From an uncultured Ruminococcus sp. (GTDB lineage: Bacteria; Bacillota; Clostridia; Oscillospirales; Ruminococcaceae), in assembly GCA_900541495.1 (NCBI GenBank), contig UQKC01000018.1:1-39588 (forward strand): a stretch of 39,588 bases of DNA. The letters are read 5' to 3'. Of the stretch, positions 7,365-14,496 are shown in pieces. Made by a program: the position numbers and the translations under genes. Position 1 is the stretch's first letter; each line of letters starts with the position of its first letter. Under the pieces are notes generated by a model. That model made no database searches and had not been told where the DNA came from. It worked only from the letters and a program-made list of their open reading frames with translations.

Positions 7365-9494
7365 ATGGAAACAGCAAAGCTTGCCGAACTTCTGGAAAGT
7401 ATGAGCCTTACTGAAAAGATAGAGCAGATGATACAGTTCAACGGCGCACTGTACGGAAAGATCGTTAATTATACAGGACCTGAGGTCAACTTTGACCTTG
7501 AACCGAATCAGCAGTACCGTGTCGGAAGTGTTCTTGGTGAAGCAGGCGCAGAAAAGCTTACCGCGCTCCAGAAGAAGATAATAGAAAATCAGCCGCACCA
7601 TATCCCCGCTGTTTTTATGACCGATATTATTCACGGTATGAGGACGACTTTCCCCGTGCCACTCGCTCTCGGTTCGACCTTTGACCCGAAGCTTGCTGAG
7701 AAACTTTCATCGGCGGCTGCGCGTGAGTCTGCCGCATCGGGAATTCATCTTACATTCTCGCCTATGGCTGATCTGTGCGAGGACAGCCGTTGGGGAAGAT
7801 GTATGGAATCCACGGGTGAAGACCCATATCTTAACGGAAAAATGGCGGCGGCAATGGTAAAAGGCTTTCAGGGCGATGACGTTTCCGCAAAGGGAAAGAT
7901 AGCTGCCTGCGTAAAGCATTTTGCAGGCTATGGCGCTGTAAAGGCAGGCAGGGACTACAATGTCACCGAGATATCCGAAAGGACTTTCTTTGACGACCAT
8001 ATTCCGTCATATAAAGCTGCGATAGATGCAGGCGTAAAGCTCGTAATGACCGCGTTCAACACCATTGACAGAATACCATGCACCGTCAATCGCCGTCTGA
8101 TGAAAGATATTTTGCGCGAAAAGCTTGGCTTTAAGGGCGTTCTTATCACCGATTATGCGGCAATAGATGAATCGATAAATCACGGTGCGAGCGACGACCG
8201 CCGTGACGCTGCGAAAAAGGCAATGAAAGCGGGCTGTGATATCGAAATGATGTCGCCTTGCTATCTCTATGAGCTTGAAAAGCTTGTCAAGGACGGAGAA
8301 ATCGATGAAAAGGCTGTCGATGAAGCAGTAATGCGCATACTTACCCTAAAGAATGAACTTGGTCTTTTCGAGAATCCTTACAAGGACGCTGACCCCGAAG
8401 CGGAAAAGGCACTTCCTTTCTGCGATGAGCATAAGGCGCTTGCACGAAAGGCAGCCGAAGAAAGTATCGTTTTGCTGAAAAACAACGGTGTACTTCCTCT
8501 TAAAAAGAACGCAAAGCTTGCGGTCATCGGCGCTCTGGCGGACTGCGGAGATACACTCGGAACGTGGGCGCTTTTCGGCGACAGAGAAAGAACAGTTACG
8601 CTCAAAAAGGGCATTGATGAGCTTTATCCCGATGCGAATGTGGAATACGTCCTTTCCGATACCGACATTGATGCTGCAGTAAAGGCGGCAGAAGCGGCTG
8701 ACGCGGTCATTCTTGCTCTCGGCGAAGACGAAATGACCACGGGTGAATCAAGGTCGGTCACAGACATAAGCCTTTCGGACGGGCAGAAGAAGCTGTTCAA
8801 TGCGGTGCTTAGTGTGAACAGGAATATCGTCACTGTACTTTACGGCGGCAGACCGCTCGCAGTTCCCCATGAGGCGGAAAATTCTGCGGCAATGCTTGAA
8901 GTTTGGCTCGCAGGCTCTATGGGCGGCTATGCAATGGCGGATATTCTGTTCGGGACGGTGTCACCCTCGGGCAGACTTTCAATGAGTATGCCGTACTGCA
9001 CAGGTCAGCTCCCGATAAGCTACCGAACCTATTCCACGGGTCGTCCGAAGCCGAATACGGACGGTTTCGTTCCGTTCGTTTCAAACTATATGGACGCGCC
9101 GAATGTTCCGCTTTTCCCGTTCGGATACGGACTTTCCTATACAAAATTCGAGTATTCGCCAGTTGAGCTTTCGGATAATAAGCTTACGGCAGGCGGCTGC
9201 ATAAAGGCTTCGGTCAATGTAAAAAACTGCGGTGATATGGCTTCAGATGAGGTCGTTCAGCTTTACATACGCGATATCAAAGCGAGCGTTGTTCGGCCTA
9301 TGAGAGAGCTCAAAGGCTTTGAGAGAGTTAGCCTTGGCGCAGGGGAGAGCAGAAGAGTTGAATTCACTGTCACCGAGGATATGCTTCGTTTTTACGATGC
9401 CGAGATGAACTGCACCTCTGAAAAGGGCAGCTTTACGCTTTGGATAGGCGGCAGCAGTTTGACTGATAACAGTGCAGAGTTTGAGTTGGTGTGA
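7365..9494 (+). CDS. GH3 family beta-glucosidase
   Basis: The 709-aa enzyme hydrolyses terminal beta-D-glucosyl (or xylosyl) residues from oligosaccharides. The N-terminal GH3 barrel (about 10-330) includes EDSRWGRCMESTGEDP, KHFAGYG (184-190) with GRDY, and the catalytic nucleophile Asp263 in LITDYAAIDE. The GH3 C-terminal sandwich (about 370-600) contains LALGEDEMTTGES and the PFGYGLSYTKFEY signature, and a fibronectin-III-like tail (about 615-705) ends the protein. There is no signal peptide, so it acts in the cytoplasm on imported short sugars. It is monocistronic between a consensus promoter and a hairpin terminator. Exact substrate is not readable. Confidence 0.93.
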   Translation: METAKLAELLESMSLTEKIEQMIQFNGALYGKIVNYTGPEVNFDLEPNQQYRVGSVLGEAGAEKLTALQKKIIENQPHHIPAVFMTDIIHGMRTTFPVPLALGSTFDPKLAEKLSSAAARESAASGIHLTFSPMADLCEDSRWGRCMESTGEDPYLNGKMAAAMVKGFQGDDVSAKGKIAACVKHFAGYGAVKAGRDYNVTEISERTFFDDHIPSYKAAIDAGVKLVMTAFNTIDRIPCTVNRRLMKDILREKLGFKGVLITDYAAIDESINHGASDDRRDAAKKAMKAGCDIEMMSPCYLYELEKLVKDGEIDEKAVDEAVMRILTLKNELGLFENPYKDADPEAEKALPFCDEHKALARKAAEESIVLLKNNGVLPLKKNAKLAVIGALADCGDTLGTWALFGDRERTVTLKKGIDELYPDANVEYVLSDTDIDAAVKAAEAADAVILALGEDEMTTGESRSVTDISLSDGQKKLFNAVLSVNRNIVTVLYGGRPLAVPHEAENSAAMLEVWLAGSMGGYAMADILFGTVSPSGRLSMSMPYCTGQLPISYRTYSTGRPKPNTDGFVPFVSNYMDAPNVPLFPFGYGLSYTKFEYSPVELSDNKLTAGGCIKASVNVKNCGDMASDEVVQLYIRDIKASVVRPMRELKGFERVSLGAGESRRVEFTVTEDMLRFYDAEMNCTSEKGSFTLWIGGSSLTDNSAEFELV

Positions 9495-9504
9495 TATAAA
9501 TGCA

Positions 9505-9534
9505 AAGCAGCACTCATGAGGGTGCTGCTTTTTG
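9505..9534 (+). terminator. Terminator of the GH3 gene
   Basis: The hairpin AAGCAGCAC / GGTGCTGCTT with a TCATGAG-type loop is followed by TTTTTG. It begins 10 bases after the stop codon. Confidence 0.85.
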
Positions 9535-9604
9535 TCGGATCTTTACAGTTTATTCAATTCAATGTCAAGTAATACTGACAATAAACTACACTACTTGAAA
9601 TAAA

Positions 9605-9645
9605 AAGACACACAACTTTGAAAACAAACCAAAGTTGTGTGTCTT
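9605..9645. terminator. Perfect hairpin, probable terminator
   Basis: A 16-bp perfect inverted repeat (AAGACACACAACTTTG at 9605-9620 and its complement at 9630-9645) is flanked by A- and T-rich ends and could terminate from either side. It lies between the GH3 gene and the integrase remnant, near where the former left-hand element would have ended. Confidence 0.6.
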
Positions 9646-9676
9646 ATTATATAAAATATAAAAATCAAGCAATTAG

Positions 9677-9802
9677 GGTTTAGACCACTCAACTGCTACA
9701 ACGACTTTACAAATCTATGCTCATACCTTCCAAGCCGCTCAGATCCGTGCAATGGACACAGTTGCAAACGCAATCAATATAAAAAAAGCTTCAAACAAGT
9801 GA
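9677..9802 (+). pseudogene. C-terminal remnant of a tyrosine integrase
   Basis: The 41 codons left open after an in-frame TAG translate to GLDHSTATTT, LQIYAHTFQA, and a variable Ala-rich tail ending in a TGA stop. This matches the last part of the intact integrase at 18767-19951 (GHSTATTTLQIYAHTFQ), including the catalytic tyrosine. No start codon or upstream domain is left. Like the intact gene, it ends about 60-75 bases before a copy of the att repeat. It therefore marks an older element that sat in tandem to the left. The codons differ from the intact gene, so it is a relative, not a recent copy. Confidence 0.85.
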
Positions 9803-9862
9803 TTTTTAAAAATAACGGACAAACAACGGACAAAATCGCTTCTAACGAAAAAGAAAAACTCT

Positions 9863-9921
9863 CAAACGACGTATTTACGCCATTTGCAGGGGATAGATTG
9901 GTGCCGCTGACCGGACTTGAA
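9863..9921. repeat. attL, 59-bp direct repeat of tRNA-Leu 3' end
   Basis: These 59 bases are identical to 20027-20085. They hold part of the tRNA terminator region and the last 23 bases of tRNA-Leu including CCA (complement strand); after GGACTTGAA the two copies diverge. This marks the left end of the integrated element. Tandem ACGGACAAA-type repeats (9818-9835) lie to its left and AAAGACCAAAT-type repeats (10036-10060) inside; these are probable integrase arm sites. Confidence 0.92.
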
Positions 9922-10080
9922 TTGCCCAAATTGACTTTTTCAACATTTCGCAAATTGTCTTAAATGGCTATTTTGCGTGGCTTTACGGCAAGTTGCAAGA
10001 ATTTGATTATGCTGTTTTTTCGTGCTTTTTTGCAGCTTTAAAGACCAAATAAAGACCAAACGATATGGCATATCTCTGCA

Positions 10081-10314
10081 TTATTTTATCACATTTCTGA
10101 AAGCAGAAATAATATACTCTACTTCCTCCAATCCATTGTTCTTTTGAAGCTCAATCGTTACATATTCTCTGAAATTTTCTTTTGTATCAAGCGAAAGCGG
10201 TTCATCTAAGCTAAAATCTGAATAGAAGCTGAAATCATCAATAAATTTGTCGATTTCTTTACGCTTACTTTCAGAAATTGCATAAATGAAAGTGAATATT
10301 AGGTATAAATGTTT
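10081..10314 (-). pseudogene. Start-less ORF fragment downstream of the Fic gene
   Basis: The minus strand has 77 open codons ending at TAA (10081-10083) and bounded upstream by TAG. No ATG, GTG or TTG occurs in the first 50 codons. The composition is protein-like and acidic (ISESKRKEIDKFIDDFSFYSDFS is the start of the conserved-looking part, shown only partly here: SESKRKEIDKF; later ENFREYVTIELQ and EYIISAFRN). It lies just past the Fic stop codon. I read it as the C-terminal end of a gene whose front was lost. Its family is not recognised. Confidence 0.5.
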
Positions 10315-10323
10315 CTAAGCATT

Positions 10324-10764
10324 TTAATCTTTTATAGCATTATATATGTCAAGCTTTAATTCCTCGTCTATTTCATACGTACCATCCATAATAGCACTCA
10401 TTATTCTTAGTAATAAGTCCTTTTTGATTTTTCCTGCCGCCACATGGTAACTGATATTTTCTGTAATAGCAAAGAAACTCTTGGCAACACTCATATAGCC
10501 ATTTAAAAGAAGAAACTGTGCAGAAAGAGTAATTGCTAATCTTTTATTTCCGTCAGCAAAACAGTGAAATTCACAAGTGCAAAAAAACAGGTGGGTTAGC
10601 TTTTCAACGAAAGTTGGATAATAATCATCGTTTTGAATGTTTTGCAAAACACTCTCCAATCTTCCAAGGTCAAAATGTTCATATGTTCCGCCGCCGCTAT
10701 ATTGAATAGTTTTTTGATGAATCTGTTTCGTCTGTTCTAAGTCGATATAGATTATTCCATTCAT
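10324..10764 (-). CDS. Fic/Doc-family toxin
   Basis: The 146-aa protein has the Fic core motif as HCFADGNKRLA. The catalytic His, the acidic residue, GN and Arg are all present; the usual Pro after His is Cys. Fic proteins transfer AMP (or phosphate in Doc) onto target proteins such as elongation factor Tu. Size and an early YSGGGTYEHFD segment fit the small Doc-like, death-on-curing class. No inhibitory (S/T)xxxE(G/N) helix is evident, so inhibition probably comes from the partner gene. Its ATG overlaps the partner's TGA by one base, which indicates translational coupling. The pair would stabilise the mobile element. Confidence 0.85.
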   Translation of the reverse strand: MNGIIYIDLEQTKQIHQKTIQYSGGGTYEHFDLGRLESVLQNIQNDDYYPTFVEKLTHLFFCTCEFHCFADGNKRLAITLSAQFLLLNGYMSVAKSFFAITENISYHVAAGKIKKDLLLRIMSAIMDGTYEIDEELKLDIYNAIKD

Positions 10765-11780
10765 CAGTTTCTCTCCTTCAAGCGTTTCAGCACTTCCTGA
10801 TTTTCTTGCATAAGGTGTTCAAGTTCATCTCCTGTAGCACCAAGAAATTTTTGATACTCATCTTTATCAAGAGGCTGAATATATTCGGAAAGCTGATAAT
10901 GGAAAGCATCTCTTAACGCCATATCTCGACTTGCCATTTTTGTTCTGCCACGCATTATCAAAGGTTTCCATAATGCCATATTTTCAAATTCATGAAATAT
11001 AGTTTCAACCTCTTCAAAAGAAAGAATATGTCCTATTTTATCATACTCTTTTTTTATGGCATCAGCAAGACCTATTTCATAAGCTGCAATAATATCCAGT
11101 ATTTCACTGTAAAATGTATCTCTGACCTTGTCACTGGCTTTTAAATCTAATATTTTTTTATATTCTTTTGCTTTCTCTTTAAATATGCTAACATATATCA
11201 TATCGGTAAAATGTGCATATTTGAATCTGTTATCTACTACATAATTCTTTAGAGCATCTGTAAATTGTCTTCGATAGTTTTCTTCTTGAATAGAAGCAAA
11301 CACAAAATCTTTATCTCTTTGATTGATATATTTAGTTCCGCCGCCTGTTTTTCGATTTATCAGATCGATTACTATGTCGAGCATCATTTGCCGCAAGGCT
11401 CTTGCTTTTTCACTTTCTGATAACAGCATTGACAGGTTTAGAAATGAACGAAAATCAAATATACCTAATACCGTTGTTTTGGTAGGGACATTAATGTCCT
11501 TACCAAAAGTCTGAGCTGTTTCTTTGAATTCTTTTAGCCTTTTTCCTTTTAGTACTTCATATCCATTTTCAACAAGCTCATCATTATACTGGTCAATGTA
11601 TCGACTGATAGTTCTGATATCCACTTCAAAGAAACTTGCTGTCATTTCACGTGTGAAATACAGTTTTTCGTTCCATAGTATGCCTTGAACCCCGGATTTC
11701 TCTTGTATTTCTTCAACAGCTATCTCATTATTTAGGATATTCTGTCTATCCAGTCTTGATGATGTTAAATCCTTTGGCAT
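10764..11780 (-). CDS. DNA-binding partner of the Fic toxin (RhuM-like)
   Basis: The 338-aa protein has an N-terminal segment that looks like a winged HTH: GILWNEKLYFTREMTASFF followed by DIRTISRYIDQY and NGYEVLKGKRLKEF. A long, helical and charged remainder ends in a short coiled coil (residues 310-338). Proteins of this RhuM/virulence-related DNA-binding type commonly sit directly before a Fic/Doc gene, and that is the case here, with a TGATG stop/start overlap. It probably acts as antitoxin and autorepressor, which is inference. A clear gap with palindromic AT-rich sequence (11781-11945) precedes the gene. Confidence 0.75.
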   Translation of the reverse strand: MPKDLTSSRLDRQNILNNEIAVEEIQEKSGVQGILWNEKLYFTREMTASFFEVDIRTISRYIDQYNDELVENGYEVLKGKRLKEFKETAQTFGKDINVPTKTTVLGIFDFRSFLNLSMLLSESEKARALRQMMLDIVIDLINRKTGGGTKYINQRDKDFVFASIQEENYRRQFTDALKNYVVDNRFKYAHFTDMIYVSIFKEKAKEYKKILDLKASDKVRDTFYSEILDIIAAYEIGLADAIKKEYDKIGHILSFEEVETIFHEFENMALWKPLIMRGRTKMASRDMALRDAFHYQLSEYIQPLDKDEYQKFLGATGDELEHLMQENQEVLKRLKERN

Positions 11781-11945
11781 ATTGCCAACTCCTTTTGTAA
11801 TAATTTAAACCTTTCAATCAAAATAACAAACGGAAATGCCAGGCTGTTGAAATTATATAAAAGCACTAACTAAATGAAAAACATATAATAGCCTGTCTCC
11901 AGTTCATAAGCACCATTTATGAGGAAGCGTAATAGTTAATTCTCC

Positions 11946-12572
11946 TTATTTCAACTTTAGTAAAGGAGTTAACAGAACCTCATAAGCATATCTATATACA
12001 TCGCTTGTTGTTTTATCTGGAGTAATATCTCCGTGAGCTAAACAACAGCGTATCATATATAGAATTTTTATTATAGCTTCGGCTATCTTATCATAGTTTT
12101 TTATAAATAGATATGTACCGATTTTGGTTCCTTGTTTTTCATCCTCAGAATTACTGAGAACACTCGAAATCACATATGGAGTCATCTCATTATAACATTC
12201 TTCACATTTATTCTTCTTTTCCAGAGATAGGTTGATATAGTCTGTTTGTTGCTTTAGAGCGTCTAAATCCCATTCGTCCTGTTCATATCTTAACAATTCT
12301 GTAGTTGTTTTAGTATTTATAACAACTGTTGTTATTTTGCCGTGGCTTTTACTGCATCTATAATTTATGCTTCGGTATTCAAAGTGATGATCGGAATTTT
12401 TGTTTTTGGTAAGAACATTAGAAAAGGATATGTCTTGTTTTACACCCAAGTATTCTTGGCTTTTAATTGGCGAACTGTTAAGTGCTTCATGGAGTTTTGC
12501 TAAGTTATTTTTAAATGAAACTGCTTCATTATCTTCGGCGGCATTTTCGATCCATTCTTTATATCCTGCCAT
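11946..12572 (-). CDS. HEPN-like protein next to a restriction scar
   Basis: The 208-aa protein has no recognised named family in its first half. Its C-terminal helical part contains MIRCCLAHGDITPD, an R-x4-H arrangement, followed by helices ending in LLTPLLKLK. That is the layout of HEPN RNase-like domains, in which the Arg and His form the RNA-cleaving site. The ATG lies 10 bases after the stop codon of the type I restriction remnant, so it was the next gene of that operon. HEPN proteins often accompany type I restriction loci as a back-up toxin. The HEPN call is moderate; the function is inferred. Confidence 0.6.
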   Translation of the reverse strand: MAGYKEWIENAAEDNEAVSFKNNLAKLHEALNSSPIKSQEYLGVKQDISFSNVLTKNKNSDHHFEYRSINYRCSKSHGKITTVVINTKTTTELLRYEQDEWDLDALKQQTDYINLSLEKKNKCEECYNEMTPYVISSVLSNSEDEKQGTKIGTYLFIKNYDKIAEAIIKILYMIRCCLAHGDITPDKTTSDVYRYAYEVLLTPLLKLK

Positions 12573-12582
12573 TCAGCACCCC

Positions 12583-12809
12583 TCACTCCGCATAAATAAC
12601 TTCCTCATCAAGCACCTTCAACGCTTCCTGTTCAAGCAGATAAGCCTGATAACGTTTTTCATTTGCGAGGTAACATATTTATGCTCATTAATCAATCTTT
12701 TTTCGATTGTTTGTCGAACATATTCTTCGGGTGTATCGTTTCGAAACTTATCGTCAATATAGTCACATATTTTTCCGTCAGGAATAGAAATAATCTTATT
12801 TTCAGCCAT
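12583..12809 (-). pseudogene. Internally deleted type I restriction-modification gene
   Basis: The first 45 codons from ATG 12809 (MAENKIISIPDGKICDYIDD, then NDTPEEYVRQTIEKRLINEHKY) match the usual N-terminus of type I restriction/modification subunits. Directly after HKY the frame changes, and a second reading frame gives a C-terminal end (EKRYQAYLLEQEALKVLDEE, then VIYAE and TGA at 12583-12585). Reading frame 1 runs on to an artefactual stop at 12618. So a large internal part was lost and the two ends were joined out of frame. AAGGTGG precedes the ATG. The gene cannot make a working enzyme. Confidence 0.75.
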
Positions 12810-13026
12810 TGCTTTACCACCTTTTGGTATATTTGTTCATCTCCGCAAAGGAACATAATATACAATTAAATTTATAATATCATATTATGCAACGAATTTC
12901 AATAGTAATTTAGAAACAATTATATTACATTTTCTCAGTATTATTATTTACAACTTTGACCCTACCGAATCAAAGTCTTCAAAAAAAGAAAGAACCAAGA
13001 AGCTCAAGCTCTTTAGCTACATAAAA

Positions 13027-13287
13027 TTATTCGATCTCTGTAAACATAACTTGATAACTCAGCTCCGTAAACTTCCTGAGAAAGTTCGAGAAGTTCTGAC
13101 CATAGTTATAAGCTTTGCCGTAGTCCTTACCTATGCAGAGGTATTCTATTTTAAGCCGATCGAGATGTTCAGTACGGAGAATTTCACGGCTCAAAATTTT
13201 TCTTTCAATAATACATGACTGTGCGTGAGAACTGTGTTTGTACGATACGGTAGCTGTATATGTCAACACAGAGGGTAAGTATGTCAA
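13027..13287 (-). CDS. Unrecognised 86-aa ORF, possibly a gene remnant
   Basis: The residues from about 25 onward look protein-like (ERKILSREILRTEHLDRL, GKDYGKAYNYGQNFSNFL, RKFTELSYQVMFTEIE), while the first 25 do not. There is no clear ribosome binding site at the ATG. It may be the C-terminal end of a lost gene. I do not recognise a family. The rest of 12810-13602 holds a 16-bp inverted repeat (GTACTTATGA arms at 13420-13436 and 13464-13480), a GCAAGTAA/TTACTTGC hairpin near 13487-13510 and the terminator at 13552. Confidence 0.35.
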   Translation of the reverse strand: MTYLPSVLTYTATVSYKHSSHAQSCIIERKILSREILRTEHLDRLKIEYLCIGKDYGKAYNYGQNFSNFLRKFTELSYQVMFTEIE

Positions 13288-13551
13288 ACATATCGAATAT
13301 CTTTCTATATTTTTCAGACGTTTTGTATAGTTGGCAGAACCCTGAATTTTTCAGTACTATTACACTAAATAGGTGATAGTGTTGTTTTCATTTTCCGTTT
13401 CCTCCTCGGAGAGCGCCTGTACTTATGATATTGCCCGGAAAATTCCGCAGGACATTTGGAGAGCAATGTCATAAGTACTATGGCGTTACTTGCGTCAAAC
13501 GCAAGTAATTCCTGCGGCTTCGCCGCCGATTGCAGTTACCCAGATATATAA

Positions 13552-13599
13552 AAAACAGCCCTGCTGCATTGTGCCGAAAAATGCAGTTGGGCTGTTTTG
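13552..13599 (-). terminator. Terminator of the XRE repressor gene
   Basis: AAAACAGCC and CTGCATT arms pair with AATGCAG and GGGCTGTTTT across a GTGCCGAA loop. On the minus strand it follows the repressor stop codon by 3 bases and ends in T-rich sequence. Confidence 0.8.
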
Positions 13600-13602
13600 C
13601 TG

Positions 13603-14313
13603 TTACTTGTTTACACCCGTGAACATAAAATCATAGCTGAGATCAAAAGCTTCGGAAATCCTAACAAGGTCGGAAATGTTAAACCCCGTTGCTTTGTCGG
13701 GAGCAACGTCATTGTCGAAAAGCTCGTCAAGCTTTTTCTTGGAAAGCATCAGACTTTCAAGCTTGCTCTTCTGAATATTCTTCCTCGCAAGGTTGGAAAT
13801 CACGATTCTCGAAATGCTCACCTGCAGGAAATTGTACTCCTCGCTCGCAGCAAGCTTTGTCATAATGTTGAGAACCATATCCTTGGGCGGAATGTGACCG
13901 AGAAGCGAATCTTCCTTTTTGGCATTTCCCACGGATACACTTTCAGGCACAAGTGCGTCCACGGAATAGTTAAGATACTCCGCAATTCGGAGCAGGTCAG
14001 CACCTGACGGCATCTGTCCAGAAAGCATACTTGCAATGTGGTCGGGGTGAGCTTTCAGAACGTTGTACACCTTGCCCATTGAGCTGCCTTCAAGCTTTTC
14101 CGAAGCATCTCCGCCGTTATCGGAATAGTCCTCGAAAAAGTAATCAACGGGAACACCGAAATAGTCGGAAAGCATCATAAGTATGTCGGAATTGACCGTT
14201 GCGCCCTCCTGCCAACGTTTGAGATTGCCTGCACTTAGCCCCAGTGATTTTATCAGCGGTGTTGGTTTAACGTTCCTCTCTTTGCATATCTTGATAAGTT
14301 GGTCATAAAACAT
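13603..14313 (-). CDS. XRE-type repressor with repeated HTH modules
   Basis: The 236-aa protein starts at the ATG at 14313 (MFYDQLIKICKERNV), set by AGGAGG 7 bases upstream; the longer TTG form would place that ribosome site inside the gene. Residues 1-62 are a Cro/CI-type HTH. The end of that module (SDILMMLSDYFGVPVDYFFE) recurs in diverged form at about 103-123 (ADLLRIAEYLNYSVDALVP) and at about 214-234 (SDLVRISEAFDLSYDFMFTG), so the protein may carry three HTH-like cores. It is divergent from the relaxase, and operator-like repeats fill the shared promoter region. It is probably the element's master repressor. Confidence 0.85.
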   Translation of the reverse strand: MFYDQLIKICKERNVKPTPLIKSLGLSAGNLKRWQEGATVNSDILMMLSDYFGVPVDYFFEDYSDNGGDASEKLEGSSMGKVYNVLKAHPDHIASMLSGQMPSGADLLRIAEYLNYSVDALVPESVSVGNAKKEDSLLGHIPPKDMVLNIMTKLAASEEYNFLQVSISRIVISNLARKNIQKSKLESLMLSKKKLDELFDNDVAPDKATGFNISDLVRISEAFDLSYDFMFTGVNK

Positions 14314-14363
14314 AAAAATAGCCTCCTGCAATTATGAATATCCTACAAAATTGGATTTTACTA

Positions 14364-14392
14364 TTGACAAATCTCTTTTAGTGCATTATACT
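14364..14392 (+). promoter_or_regulatory. Promoter of the relaxase gene
   Basis: TTGACA (14364-14369) and TATACT (14387-14392) have 17-bp spacing. The transcript would start inside the operator region and lead to the relaxase TTG at 14497. Confidence 0.8.
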
Positions 14393-14462
14393 ATATCTTA
14401 CAGTAAATATACTATAAGGTATTTACTTATCTACTTGTATTATATCACACCTTATAGTATAT
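14387..14462. promoter_or_regulatory. Operator repeats between repressor and relaxase
   Basis: A perfect 14-bp inverted repeat, ATATACTATAAGGT (14407-14420) and its complement (14449-14462), is joined by a weaker third copy, ATACTATATCT (14388-14398). The right arm fills the spacer of the minus-strand promoter, and the left arms lie at the relaxase transcription start. One repressor could therefore shut both directions. The same repeat pair could instead be part of the transfer origin. Confidence 0.7.
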
Positions 14463-14468
14463 TGTCAA
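14439..14468 (-). promoter_or_regulatory. Promoter of the XRE repressor gene
   Basis: On the minus strand TTGACA (14463-14468) and TATAAT (14439-14444) are 18 bases apart. Both hexamers are perfect consensus. An operator arm sits exactly between them, pointing to autoregulation. Confidence 0.8.
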
Positions 14469-14496
14469 GTCTTTTAATGTGAGGAGGATTTTTTAT

